IMG/VR virus record: IMGVR_UViG_3300028925_010946
Location: 1 to 28,583 of that record
DNA: 28,583 nucleotides
Source: a virus
Strand: one strand, 5' to 3'
The translations under genes were made by a program, and so were the position numbers. The notes under the pieces are model-generated. The model had not been told where the DNA came from. It made no database searches and worked only from the letters and a program-made list of their open reading frames with translations. Shown piece after piece: positions 18,401-25,243 of this stretch (its first letter is position 1; each line of letters begins with the position of its first letter).

Positions 18401-21038
18401 GACTTTTAGTAACTACTTCGGATTTATCTTTTTTTTTTACCGCTTCCTTATTAATAACTTCTCCATCTCCAGCAACAACATTTTTAATAATTTCTTCGTT
18501 AGTTAAGGTATTATCTTTGTTAAATGTTTCTGTTTGATATCTATTTTCAAATTTAGCTTCTCCAAGAAAATAAGATACTTCCCTACTCCCATCAGAAAGT
18601 TTTTTTACTGTAATAGTTACAGCTTCACCGTCATCATTTTTAGTAGTATAGGTATCTTTTTCTTTTGTTTTAGATTCTTTTTCTACAGCCTTCTCTACAT
18701 CTTTATTATTGATAATCTTATCTATACCAGTGCCAATAATCTCTTTAGCTTTCTTAGCTAGTATCTTTCCAGACTCTAATGCTTGAATTAGTTTAGCTTT
18801 AGCTCCAGAAGTTATCTTACTCTTATCATAATCCTTAACTTCTTTTATAGCTTTCTTAACCTCTTCAGATGTAGCTTTTTCTTTTGTCTTACTTACTAAT
18901 CCTTTAGCTCCCTCTATAGCTTTCCCTCCTAATTCCTTAGCACCTTTAATTACTTTTGATATTAAAGATGGATCCTCTACCTTATCTTTCTTAGCAGCTT
19001 CAGATTCTTTTTGAGAATATTCCGTCATCTCTTCTTTGGTAAGACCTTGTTTTTTAAACCTACTATCTCTTTGTCCAGTAGATTTAGCAATAGGAGCTTT
19101 ATCAACTCTTAATGTGTATATATCTTCTATCTCTGTTTCTATAGTTACTTGCTCATCTTTTAGGACTTGCATTATAGCTTCGTGATTCGCTTTAGTTATC
19201 TCCAGTGCTTCTTTTTGTTTTTCAGGATTCTTTATATTCTCTTTGATTACTTCAGTGTCATTATTATATGAAGCCTCTTGTAGTGATTGATTCTTCCCAT
19301 TTCTAGACTTTCTAGTCTCTCTAAAGAAAGCTTGTTTAGCACCTGCTTCAGTTAATAGACTATTAACAGTGTGTTTCTCATAGTTCTTTTCTGATTCTTC
19401 TATTGCTTGTATATATTCATCAGCAGTTTCTTGAGACATTTTATTATCCTTAACCATGTTATTCACATACTCTATAACTACAGAACCATCTCCACTATAA
19501 TTCCAAATATTAGCAGATATTATATTATCCTGTACTTGTTGCTCCGCTACATATTGTTGGTCTGGAGTTTTAGCATTATCTAATAACTCAGCATTTATTT
19601 TCAATGCATTATGATTGTCAGTTAAAGCTTTTGATCTCTCAGCGCTAGCGTCAAAATAACCTCTAGCTCCACCCATAGAAGATCCTAATCCTACAGAAGA
19701 CCAAAATATATCTCTTATTTCTGGCTTATAATTTCCATACTCATCTTTAACCCAGTCAGTCATAGCCTCATACTCTTCACCTTTAGCTTCTTGTATGTTA
19801 GCATATTTAATCCATTCTTGATATGTTTCTTGTATACCTTCAGTTACACCCTCTATACCTGCATAAGCTGCAGTTGCAGGAAGTTTAGGTAATACACCTC
19901 TTGCTGTCCATGCGGTTAATCCTTTTATACTCGCCTTAAATGGAGTTGTTTTTAATGGGTTCACTAATAACCTTCTTGCCATTGTTTTACCTATACCACC
20001 AAATAGAAGTCCATATTGAACCATATCTACCCCCATCCATTTTGCATTATCAGTCATAACACCAGCAGCATGATCAGCAGCCTCATTAGGAGTAAATAAT
20101 TTATTTCCTTGTTCATCTACCTCTCCTAACATTTGGGAATAAGCTTCTCCAGAGAGATATGCACCTTCAGCTAAATTGGCTCCAGCACCACCACCAATAA
20201 ACCCTCCTGTATTTCTCATGAATTTTGATGTTAGTATTCCTTTCTTACCTCCATCAACAGCTAACTTACCTAAAATGCCTGAGCCTTTAATTCCATTACC
20301 GCCCATACCTATACCCCTTCCCATAGCTCCTACAGGTACACCTATCTTTTTAACCTTATTTGCTTTAGATATTGCTTTAGCAGAGTACACTCCAAATCTA
20401 CCAAGTAAAGCTCCTCCAAGTTTAGCTCCACCAGCATAAGGTATCATAAAAGATGCAGCATAAGGAACTAGTCTTGAAATCTTAGATGACCAGAACTCGC
20501 CTTTAAACATATCTTCAAATGTAACATCCTTTAATCCTTCTGAGAGAACTAATAGGTTCTCATTCTGATATTCTGTTCCTACTTTTTGAAAGTATTCACC
20601 AACAGATGTTGATGGTTCAGGATCTCCTGGTCTTGCCCATGCATTTATAAAGTCTACAGTTTCACCAGTTCCATATAATAAATCACCCCAACCTGCTTTA
20701 AGTCCTCTAGCAACTCTTGTAGCTGTAGAACCTATCATTGCGTTAGGATCCATTATCTCTTGATTAGGTGTAGATCCGTAGTTTAGTTCATCTAATTTAC
20801 CATATTCATCAGAAGCTATTTGTCCTGCTGCTTGTCCTCTAGCGTATCTATCAAGCGTAACATTTTCTGCATTAGAATTTGCCATTCCTTGAACCATATT
20901 ACCAAGTGTAGATGGTCCTTCTGGTTCGTTATCATACTGCTTTATAGCCTGCTCAGGCGTAGGTACTTGTACTTGCTCAGCATTACCTAAATCTTTTAGC
21001 AAGATATTAAGTCCTGATGTGTAATCATCTTCTCCCAT
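9468..21038 (-). CDS. Giant virion protein: zincin protease plus two-barrel RNA polymerase-like domain
   Basis: This 3856-aa protein is the largest in the window. Residues about 188-300 are hydrophobic and Gly-rich (YAASFMIPYAGGAKLGGALLG) and could contact or cross a membrane. Residues about 650-770 are Lys/Glu-rich. HEVGH at 1115-1119 is a zincin zinc site; LEETFTRTLEAF near 1232 may supply the third ligand. DLDGD at 2393-2397, in the context RVPAHGK...ITIP...NWGADLDGDSIHMNF, matches the Mg-binding loop of the beta-prime-like double-psi barrel. Upstream lysines K2075 (LKFAIHTLTP) and K2126 (ESAAKLF) could be the partner-barrel lysines. LNVALDNAK near 2547 resembles a motif following DxDxD in related phage giants. 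A hydrophobic helix lies at about 3731-3747. By analogy with crAss-like phages it is a virion RNAP that enters with the DNA and transcribes early genes. The start overlaps the upstream stop as TAATG. The RNAP call rests on motifs. Confidence 0.95.
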   Translation of the reverse strand: MGEDDYTSGLNILLKDLGNAEQVQVPTPEQAIKQYDNEPEGPSTLGNMVQGMANSNAENVTLDRYARGQAAGQIASDEYGKLDELNYGSTPNQEIMDPNAMIGSTATRVARGLKAGWGDLLYGTGETVDFINAWARPGDPEPSTSVGEYFQKVGTEYQNENLLVLSEGLKDVTFEDMFKGEFWSSKISRLVPYAASFMIPYAGGAKLGGALLGRFGVYSAKAISKANKVKKIGVPVGAMGRGIGMGGNGIKGSGILGKLAVDGGKKGILTSKFMRNTGGFIGGGAGANLAEGAYLSGEAYSQMLGEVDEQGNKLFTPNEAADHAAGVMTDNAKWMGVDMVQYGLLFGGIGKTMARRLLVNPLKTTPFKASIKGLTAWTARGVLPKLPATAAYAGIEGVTEGIQETYQEWIKYANIQEAKGEEYEAMTDWVKDEYGNYKPEIRDIFWSSVGLGSSMGGARGYFDASAERSKALTDNHNALKINAELLDNAKTPDQQYVAEQQVQDNIISANIWNYSGDGSVVIEYVNNMVKDNKMSQETADEYIQAIEESEKNYEKHTVNSLLTEAGAKQAFFRETRKSRNGKNQSLQEASYNNDTEVIKENIKNPEKQKEALEITKANHEAIMQVLKDEQVTIETEIEDIYTLRVDKAPIAKSTGQRDSRFKKQGLTKEEMTEYSQKESEAAKKDKVEDPSLISKVIKGAKELGGKAIEGAKGLVSKTKEKATSEEVKKAIKEVKDYDKSKITSGAKAKLIQALESGKILAKKAKEIIGTGIDKIINNKDVEKAVEKESKTKEKDTYTTKNDDGEAVTITVKKLSDGSREVSYFLGEAKFENRYQTETFNKDNTLTNEEIIKNVVAGDGEVINKEAVKKKDKSEVVTKSQQYKDTEDALKDKGIPSFAATISKVQGVSANAYSYMIKAGSKTIKFFAYKALGAEDFTKENVNVKLSLVEPIAGQANVVEVEGKLYFQYINGGKLYESKIDVVINGEVVGQLEQASYDNKEATKKAKKKDVRTIDKIIGNIKQTKENFKKLLSKSFKNIPEQDNVFINRNLEVYSDSGLGASALIRSIVQKQFPGARGYAVQGRLMDDFGQEATSLAIGSVVLINENQVAQTDLIHEVGHIYYVLMEDTPLMKRIKKLLPKSSLYQKTREEYPELTLMNYKGFKTTLGHIYRNILENSMDSTSDLISISENIALAEQAGDSTRSTELFNNLRIQLKAQGVTDVRVDQQKHLLEETFTRTLEAFSYGTVDAVVKGSAAQKMLEKDLIEFYKKSKDLATEEEAKMLLDLSVDNIQSLDLEASIKHILLDFNSGERTVPVVQNSAYGDIKRANKKAYDSRSTYAAVSTYVGDFIGLNLTPAQITSKVMKSIAKDSSLKVADIKQLREYVKAVIVQLTRPQDLKLADEVLDQELSKIGLDFREKEDISEDSEAGDEMSKHNESSKVIALPTTTANFIKKITELYNHKNPENVINRKKLLYDLYVLSKTTMYDPYNFIPALRKSDSNEIMAMLSVLDKVYAKDKVLTNAKLMELKGPIEGINIEVLTHQALEIGYDGARKWKKYKTTSKTLEASVVRDVMNEVKDNASKGKEIADIYNELFYKKDPNSKRDRYSAAHKILDVLLDTNPKGALINKQALLQTEILFDGKRQFLWNVLFDHTNYKNGKPNLKHQSLIGMTKDKGFSMQVGKYKAAGLVHGKQGELKFILTEGLVASRAMNYLSMVDNVEGDGVSVFNKENGLHNRAKNVANIINDETIIDKNDVMHPNNNIYSDILHNKKSRGMLTGSDGKVNNNPFNFSIHSGMMRALIIKAEGVKYEGRASKLNNVTPNELIAGDFFSFLSQYNTGIENKDNTIIYDQAIAVFSDKSRRYYVESIVAHDTKSKKLLLSKVKNNPAYNAKYQNGDKIFPFTIENNKIVEMPKLVRDFKRYIKKNNELYQNNQDLKNTGNIDAALDAFLTSYIANKFMAQQLFVHDHRQSKNQVDYIKRAAGSIASHIVFDRNTTIEPIIIKDYFVDEEGNIGTEENEGTAIENDAMGYILPEQAKFVRAKYGEVQKVGNVFKFVYHYTETEGKLKGKTTYLKFAIHTLTPKLESTSPYLKNIGDVLRKRQAQVKEKSGTPGNLVIAASESAAKLFLDGVRTEEHIYDITSSENIDHIMSKQDEIYTNENGYRGLSGEGFGIQLELDKETSERFFPSQLFYNLATNIETKEEQVIVDEMFALRKKVMEANNAGRNQDLIMNDTATEKTVLNERDAFKSSVSADVFGVLVDSIYNNIDPRYPFVNAVHNSIATGRITHKGTKMYTKGSIAYQSASLGMGLQSYKKGLFKGDENVVASEAIVPGYLKKQGIKVGDLFIGTRVPAHGKVSSSAFVVKDFHDQIGDSPTSNITIPAHVSKNWGADLDGDSIHMNFKWTQEEVNKKEWRGWSNEFFDKYIQLISQEKRQKEIKADIDFVQDTKNAINESDSIYGKPEGSEESQLTPMGDAQMFEDNVPAKNLVGIIAALQRTFNILSNSKERLPFDITLKRGGKSVTNSRFFDDSSLEGGVGNWFGVAQLLNVALDNAKWQFASKLGMDMQSVFPYVLLRRLGYSLTDLSVLFNSPIVKEYMEFKRSRSKNYISKDSDINDMFNEDQDVNFNELVMFLKKQGVKGLTKQYRAIDTGEIKGAYNERAWQKLADRIESGIELDIDKLSKKHKGSEIDAILMLYGLSKFNQDVVRPFSKAFTVHQTIEKNPLELRTIRDDIRRIQEGPVLINPKERSGGLNLSYSLGKSRNNNIVQHAMSLFDSVLERATKTDIRYTPYMQKIINETATETLNENKDTKNKIINQIIIDNLKQNISFLNLIKDRPTLIEEFKLLQGRNKSNKFLNRVLDVIPSKDGNIVVINRAEITEFTSYKAIEQIKESFAELTEQDKNFIFELEAEFNGFGFTGGAGSAGSFTPFFDNDYLNNINKEISTIIQDNQTKEPNDVGGLSTEFTDAISNFKNKGNNFTVLDKIDKAAKQKNSFIDPTKKAKKIISSETSYNNDYIGDGVRTLSFDTWAADKGINLSKVSPESETYTILRNKYSSYREQLKIVREFESKLEKKPLSKYNIESLYNIAVKFRAMDNSATKGIAYTIEKEIGQRAFKLQSEKLRKAGAKQGYEYNVPGENGVEQEDLSNFRAWLGSNDMTSKRPEIQYLINEAQEQYRQYLRSFTKYKNIVEGANKALVRSKLKSLTVLERVRKGFDANARYQYIYGNIATVSNGTVRLLTEQEILEKSLTEEEINYYRAYKQVATDLLNVQDPSIPGTQMGDLESISRSGLFSLYDSTIDSYDYDRVKVRGTDKNGDTVLKTFYEWKYEVYKGRTSKITLASGKQIYELDKLRKIAKQQKAKGKHHDGSDIMLSDVEYDALVNNGAMIKRMIGDEGVSDIDAELIQEYERRQGMRAQNMTYDINSSLLEFVRSSLFMHGEKDGFAGMGKLAILTDSIIGFNKGIDNKNAVQYLTKWWKEGFLEKKTQEGIFGKTGDKVINGFVRLTSLRLLGFNMGVGVGNILAGKYQELRKRGGAQFIKGETRYWKDYFKSQAILKEHRIIEYSFDEFIHLSEKKGLYGTIERWSYVFMDASEGYIQGSAFLGMLTNEEYAGTTPITDKRVMYINHKISTLHGEGYSALDASMLSMYSYGKALLQFKKWFITLIQDRIKAEDINRFGEVNVGSYRASGEFVVGIFRKYFAGEMTKKNIMDIFNESSKQRKEEIINHIRGIGIGVTLLSLIAIMEDDDESDQGTLRRLKKFSHDVFVTTDMNRFANYTLVPSSYSTLKNSTKVISEAVRGDKVQRTGAYGESGTSQATKTFLTGIAPLAEIRKDVLNAFYQGPKGKKETSSLIR

Positions 21039-23062
21039 TATGAATTTTGATATTTAGATATAGTTTTACTTAGTGATCTACTTTTTTTGTATGTTTTTTC
21101 TGGCATTATAGATTGACTATATATATCATAATTACCCTCTTTGATTGCTTTTAACATATCTGCTACCTGTGGACTACCATTTATTAATCCTTTCTTTAAA
21201 ATTTGAGTTGAATAAGCCATATACTGAGAGCTGTTATTCGCCACCATATTCTCTCCTAATTTAATTGGATATTCTCTTTCTTGTATTGACTCAATATATA
21301 AGTCTGACATTAATAAAGGAATTGCTTGTTGTACCTTTCTAGATGGTACGTTAGCCATTCCTAGCCCAATAGAGAGTGATTGATCATATGCATTTACTAT
21401 TTGACCTACAGCAGCCTCATTAGGAAGTTGCATTTGTTTTTGTAGTATAGCTCCGTTAGCAATCTGTCGTTTATTGTTATATGTTTTTTGAGCTACTTGT
21501 TGTTCGTAGGTAGCCATTTGATTCTTAACTTGATTTAGATTCTCTGAATCCACCGATTCATTTATTAATCCCTGAATAGTAGCATCACCCATCTCTACTT
21601 TTTTATAATAAGCATCATCATGACTAACTAAATCATCATCTATAAGCTCAGCTACCATAACATAATCAAATACAGTATTTTTATACTGGTCTCTTAATTT
21701 AGCCAGGTCTTCTTTGTTTGATACATCTGTAAGTAAGAAAGAATTTCCATCCTCTCCTTTACCTTCTAAAGCGATATGATATCCTGTTAATCTTAAATCA
21801 TCTGTTTCGGATTCTTGCCATGATCCAGAACCTGTAATCCAGGTTGAGCCTATATCAGAATCTGTTATATTATGACCTCTAGAGTCATATAGTCCTTGCA
21901 TGTTAACGCCTTTTACTTGACGATCTTTTTGATCATATCTAGATGATTTAGATTCGTCTCCAAAGTCTCCAGCCCAAGTTTTTGTGATTGCACTTTCTAA
22001 GTTAGGGTTATTAGCAAATATTCTACCACTACCAACTAACTGTCTTCCTTTAGAGAATATTGCTTTAGAGCCTTTATAACTCTTCATCTCAGTATTCTTA
22101 TCATAACCACCTAATCTATCCCAATCTATAGCTGCTGTCCCATCAAATTGCTCTTTGAATGAACTTCCTGCATCTACTGTTCTAAAGTAATCACCACCTG
22201 TAGTAATACCTGTTTGTCCTACAGCGTCAAGAGATCTTATTATTTCTGTTGAGAATTGAGTATCTACTTCTTTTTGTCCATAAATACCTTTATCATTAAA
22301 GAATTGAGAGCTTTCATCATAGTTTAACTCTTTACTTACCCAGTTTCTAATATCTTCATGACTTAACCCCTGCATATATTCTTGTGCGTTTTCAGGATTT
22401 TGATCATTAATCATATCCTTAATAATAGCTTGATAGTTACCACCTATTACTTCATCTATATCTAATTGGTCTGCTTGAGTTAATACCTTACTAGCTTGAT
22501 CTAAATAATCAGACCTTCCTCCATTAAATATAAAGTTATCAGACTTACCTTCTACAAACTCGTTATATCTAGCCCTAGCTCCTCCTGTTAAGAATTGAGA
22601 GTTTTTATTATCTAATGCTAAAGAATGATATAGTTCTAGTGAAGCTTTATTTTTTTTAGTTCTTTGAGATACGGGGTTATCTTTTAAACCAGCCTTATAA
22701 TCTTCTAATAGATAATCTAAATTACCATAAAGTCTAGCGTTGTCTATACTTCCATGTTGTCTTAATACTTCTTGGATGCCATTCCATCCTGAATCACTAT
22801 TATGCCAATCAGTGAAGTCATCTACATCTTTCTTCCTAGCAAAATTATTAGTAGTATATATATCAGATAAAGCTTGTTGTGTAGCAGCATTTAATTGTTG
22901 TTGTTGTTGCTTTTGCCTATCTAATGATTGAAGTTCTTGTTGCTTTTGCTGTTGCTCAAACTGCATTTTTTGCATTGCTTGTGCATCACGATTAGCTTGT
23001 ATAGCCCCAGCCTCCTTCATAGGTCCAGTTAAAGCTTTAAAAAATCCGTAATCTACTCCCAT
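21038..23062 (-). CDS. Gln-rich internal virion (ejection) protein
   Basis: The 674-aa product begins with a helical, Gln-rich coiled coil (residues about 27-62, several QQQ runs) and continues as a long, mostly helical polar protein without signal peptide or membrane segment. It has charged, Asn-rich stretches and no enzyme motif that I recognise. The C-terminal 20 residues are basic and Ser-rich (EKTYKKSRSLSKTISKYQNS). It sits between the lysozyme-bearing protein and the RNAP giant, overlapping the giant's start as TAATG. Position, size and composition resemble internal core or ejection proteins of short-tailed phages such as the T7 gp15/gp16 set, though no homology can be claimed from reading alone. 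It could be packaged with the giant or act as its scaffold. Confidence 0.9.
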   Translation of the reverse strand: MGVDYGFFKALTGPMKEAGAIQANRDAQAMQKMQFEQQQKQQELQSLDRQKQQQQQLNAATQQALSDIYTTNNFARKKDVDDFTDWHNSDSGWNGIQEVLRQHGSIDNARLYGNLDYLLEDYKAGLKDNPVSQRTKKNKASLELYHSLALDNKNSQFLTGGARARYNEFVEGKSDNFIFNGGRSDYLDQASKVLTQADQLDIDEVIGGNYQAIIKDMINDQNPENAQEYMQGLSHEDIRNWVSKELNYDESSQFFNDKGIYGQKEVDTQFSTEIIRSLDAVGQTGITTGGDYFRTVDAGSSFKEQFDGTAAIDWDRLGGYDKNTEMKSYKGSKAIFSKGRQLVGSGRIFANNPNLESAITKTWAGDFGDESKSSRYDQKDRQVKGVNMQGLYDSRGHNITDSDIGSTWITGSGSWQESETDDLRLTGYHIALEGKGEDGNSFLLTDVSNKEDLAKLRDQYKNTVFDYVMVAELIDDDLVSHDDAYYKKVEMGDATIQGLINESVDSENLNQVKNQMATYEQQVAQKTYNNKRQIANGAILQKQMQLPNEAAVGQIVNAYDQSLSIGLGMANVPSRKVQQAIPLLMSDLYIESIQEREYPIKLGENMVANNSSQYMAYSTQILKKGLINGSPQVADMLKAIKEGNYDIYSQSIMPEKTYKKSRSLSKTISKYQNS

Positions 23063-23067
23063 ATTTA

Positions 23068-25242
23068 TTATTCGTTTGTTCCTGTTGTTCCCGTGTTATT
23101 CATCATTTTTTCTATATTACTGAAGAATTGTTTTGGACTACCCATTTGTTTGTTTAATAAAGAACTAGCACCTCCTCCTAGCCCTGCCATTACATTTGTA
23201 AATGCAGCTGATGTAAATTCTGCTGCCGCTTGTTTGTTAGCTACTTGATTAGCCATATCCTCAGCTCTTTCTTTTTCAGTTTGTTGTATGTCAAAATTTT
23301 CCTTAAACATAATTAATTTTTCGTACTTATCAGCATTTTTTCTTTGTAAATCTGCATCCTTAGCAGCGTACTCTATTAAAGCAGAAGATCTTTGAGAGTC
23401 TAATACTCCTGATTGAGCTAAGAACGTAGCTCTCTGACCACCAGAACCTCTTACAGCGTTCTCTAATCCCATTTGATAAGCACCATCCATTTCCTTTTGC
23501 ATTGCTCTAGCTTCATCTGGATGAAATCCTTTCTTAGCTAATTCTCTACTTTGTCTTAAGTGTTGCATAAACATAGGAGATAGTTGAGCACTAGTATGAG
23601 GTTTGACTTCTTTCATAGCCTCCTTTAAACCTTTCTTACCCATTACATAAGATATGATAGCTCCAGGTCCACCTATAGAATCTAAAAGAGCAGCCCCACC
23701 TTGTAATAATCCTTTACCTATACCTCCTATTGATTTACTTTTTTTATCTTTTCCTTTTTCTGTGTCATCTACAGGATTTTCTAAGTAATCAGGAACTCCA
23801 TTTCCATCAGCATCTACATCTCCAATACCTTCCTCTTGAGGTTCTTCTACTGGTAGAACTTCTTCATCCACCACTGTAGTTGCACTTGGATTTACTATTT
23901 CGTTTTCTATTATTTCTTGATTAGAAGGTCCTTCTTGATCTCTACCTCCTTTTACTTGAATTGGATTTTCACGGAAAATATCATTAAGCTCTCTGTTGTT
24001 TACTTGTACATCATCAGCAAGATACCCTCCATCTTTATCTACTAACTGTACTTGATCTTTTTCTTTATTCCATTTATATCTTTTTTTAAAAGCCCCTTCT
24101 CCTATGTAGAATGGTAAGTCTTTATCAAAGTTATCCATGTTTTTCTCAAGCTCATTCCAGCTATCATATGTCTGTTCGCCTTTTTCGCTTCCTCTTAAGT
24201 CTGATTCTGAAACATCTTCACCAATTGGAATCATTATCTCTTCACCGTTTGGCCCTAAAACTATTTGTTGTTGAGGTGTTGTATTTTTTTCTTTTACTAC
24301 TACAGGAGGTGTTACAGGATTTACCACTACAGGAGGTGTTACAGGATTTACCACTACAGGTTCTGGTAACGGTTCTGGTAACGGTTTTAATTTCTTTTTT
24401 GGAGCAGTGGTAGGATCAACATGTTGAGTTTGTATTTCTGCTTGTGTAGCAGAATAACCCTCATCTTTATCTAGAACATTAACACCTTCGGTACTTGTAG
24501 ATATTAATGGATGTCCCTTATCATTAAGCACAATTTTTCCATCATAATCTTTTACATATGATAAATCAATGTTTGAATCTTTATGTTTTGTTATTTCTCT
24601 ATTAAATGTATTACGATTTTTTGGACTTAAATATTCTTTGTCTGTTCCTTTTGTACTTACACCTCCAGATACATCACGGGCAGTTTCTAATGCTTCTTGA
24701 AAATCTTCATCAGTTACAAAACCTTTTTCTTTTATAATTTTATCTAATTCTTCTTTAAAGGTCCAAGCGGACTTATTTTTTCTTTTCGCTCCACCAGTTA
24801 GTGTAGAAATTGTAGGATCTTGCGCATTACCTGTAAAGTGCTGCATAGAAGTCATAGTAGTCATAGACTCTTCCGACATTTTACCTTTATAACTTGCAAT
24901 TTTAGGAGCTATTTCAGCAAGAGTATTCTTGAAAATAGCTTTTTTTTGTGCATCTGTATCTGCAATTGTTACCTTTGCTAATTTTGCATTTACTGTAGCT
25001 ATTGTTGCTCCTTTTTCTGCTAATAATTCGGTTTTAGTTTTTCCAAAAACCCCTAACTTCTTCCACTCTTTAGCTTTAGCTCTAGGAATACCTAAAGCAA
25101 CTAATGACTCTACAGTTTGAAATTTCAAATCAATACCGTTTGCTATTGTCATTCCAGACCCTCCACCTATAAAGTATGCTTTTACTTTATAGCCTTCCAT
25201 TATAGCTATATGATCTTCGGGTTTTCTTGTAGGTTTTGGCAT
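23068..25242 (-). CDS. Virion protein with N-terminal pesticin/T4-type lysozyme domain
   Basis: The 724-aa product opens with a muramidase-like domain: IMEGYKVKAYFIGGGSGMTIANGIDL. E16, T32 and D38 can be matched to the catalytic Glu, Thr and Asp of pesticin-type lysozymes, and the Thr-to-Asp distance of six is the same as in pesticin (T201/D207). The domain spans roughly residues 8-180. It is followed by a low-complexity Pro/Val linker (about 285-315), a Ca-binding-like loop DVDADGNGVPDYLE (about 473-487), a Gly-rich hydrophobic segment (about 505-540) and a C-terminal helical region (about 550-700) typical of internal virion proteins. Fusion to a structural C-terminus implies local cell-wall cutting during DNA entry, not general lysis. 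It lies five bases before the 674-aa gene and one base after the 669-aa gene. The enzyme assignment is from motif spacing. Confidence 0.92.
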   Translation of the reverse strand: MPKPTRKPEDHIAIMEGYKVKAYFIGGGSGMTIANGIDLKFQTVESLVALGIPRAKAKEWKKLGVFGKTKTELLAEKGATIATVNAKLAKVTIADTDAQKKAIFKNTLAEIAPKIASYKGKMSEESMTTMTSMQHFTGNAQDPTISTLTGGAKRKNKSAWTFKEELDKIIKEKGFVTDEDFQEALETARDVSGGVSTKGTDKEYLSPKNRNTFNREITKHKDSNIDLSYVKDYDGKIVLNDKGHPLISTSTEGVNVLDKDEGYSATQAEIQTQHVDPTTAPKKKLKPLPEPLPEPVVVNPVTPPVVVNPVTPPVVVKEKNTTPQQQIVLGPNGEEIMIPIGEDVSESDLRGSEKGEQTYDSWNELEKNMDNFDKDLPFYIGEGAFKKRYKWNKEKDQVQLVDKDGGYLADDVQVNNRELNDIFRENPIQVKGGRDQEGPSNQEIIENEIVNPSATTVVDEEVLPVEEPQEEGIGDVDADGNGVPDYLENPVDDTEKGKDKKSKSIGGIGKGLLQGGAALLDSIGGPGAIISYVMGKKGLKEAMKEVKPHTSAQLSPMFMQHLRQSRELAKKGFHPDEARAMQKEMDGAYQMGLENAVRGSGGQRATFLAQSGVLDSQRSSALIEYAAKDADLQRKNADKYEKLIMFKENFDIQQTEKERAEDMANQVANKQAAAEFTSAAFTNVMAGLGGGASSLLNKQMGSPKQFFSNIEKMMNNTGTTGTNE
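24302..24384 (-). repeat. Tandem repeats in Pro/Val linker of the lysozyme protein
   Basis: A 27-bp unit occurs twice perfectly (24302-24328 and 24329-24355) with the start of a third copy. A 12-bp unit (TTCTGGTAACGG on the plus strand) then occurs twice at 24361-24384. They encode NPVTPPVVV-type and PLPEP-type repeats. Perfect copies indicate recent slippage expansion of an extended linker between the enzyme and the structural part. Confidence 0.9.
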
Positions 25243-25243
25243 A

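Noticed and set aside
10239-20439. Several plus-strand open frames of 60-90 codons opposite the giant gene
   Set aside because: Their translations are low-complexity, Leu/Ile/Ser-rich antisense shadows with no leader and no recognisable motif.
9468-21038. N4-type (T7-like, single-subunit) virion RNA polymerase
   Set aside because: Size and location would fit, but the visible catalytic motif is DLDGD in a beta-prime-like context, not T7-family motifs.
9468-21038. Stop-codon reassignment, known in some crAss-like phages
   Set aside because: The standard code gives continuous frames of up to 3856 codons with sensible ends, so no recoding is needed here. TAA-only stops are noted separately.
24302-24384. 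CRISPR-like array
   Set aside because: The repeats are directly adjacent without spacers and encode a Pro-rich linker.
24111-24413. Plus-strand 100-codon frame with PLQEVLQDL repeats
   Set aside because: The repeats are the antisense reading of the Pro/Val tandem repeats; no promoter or leader supports it.
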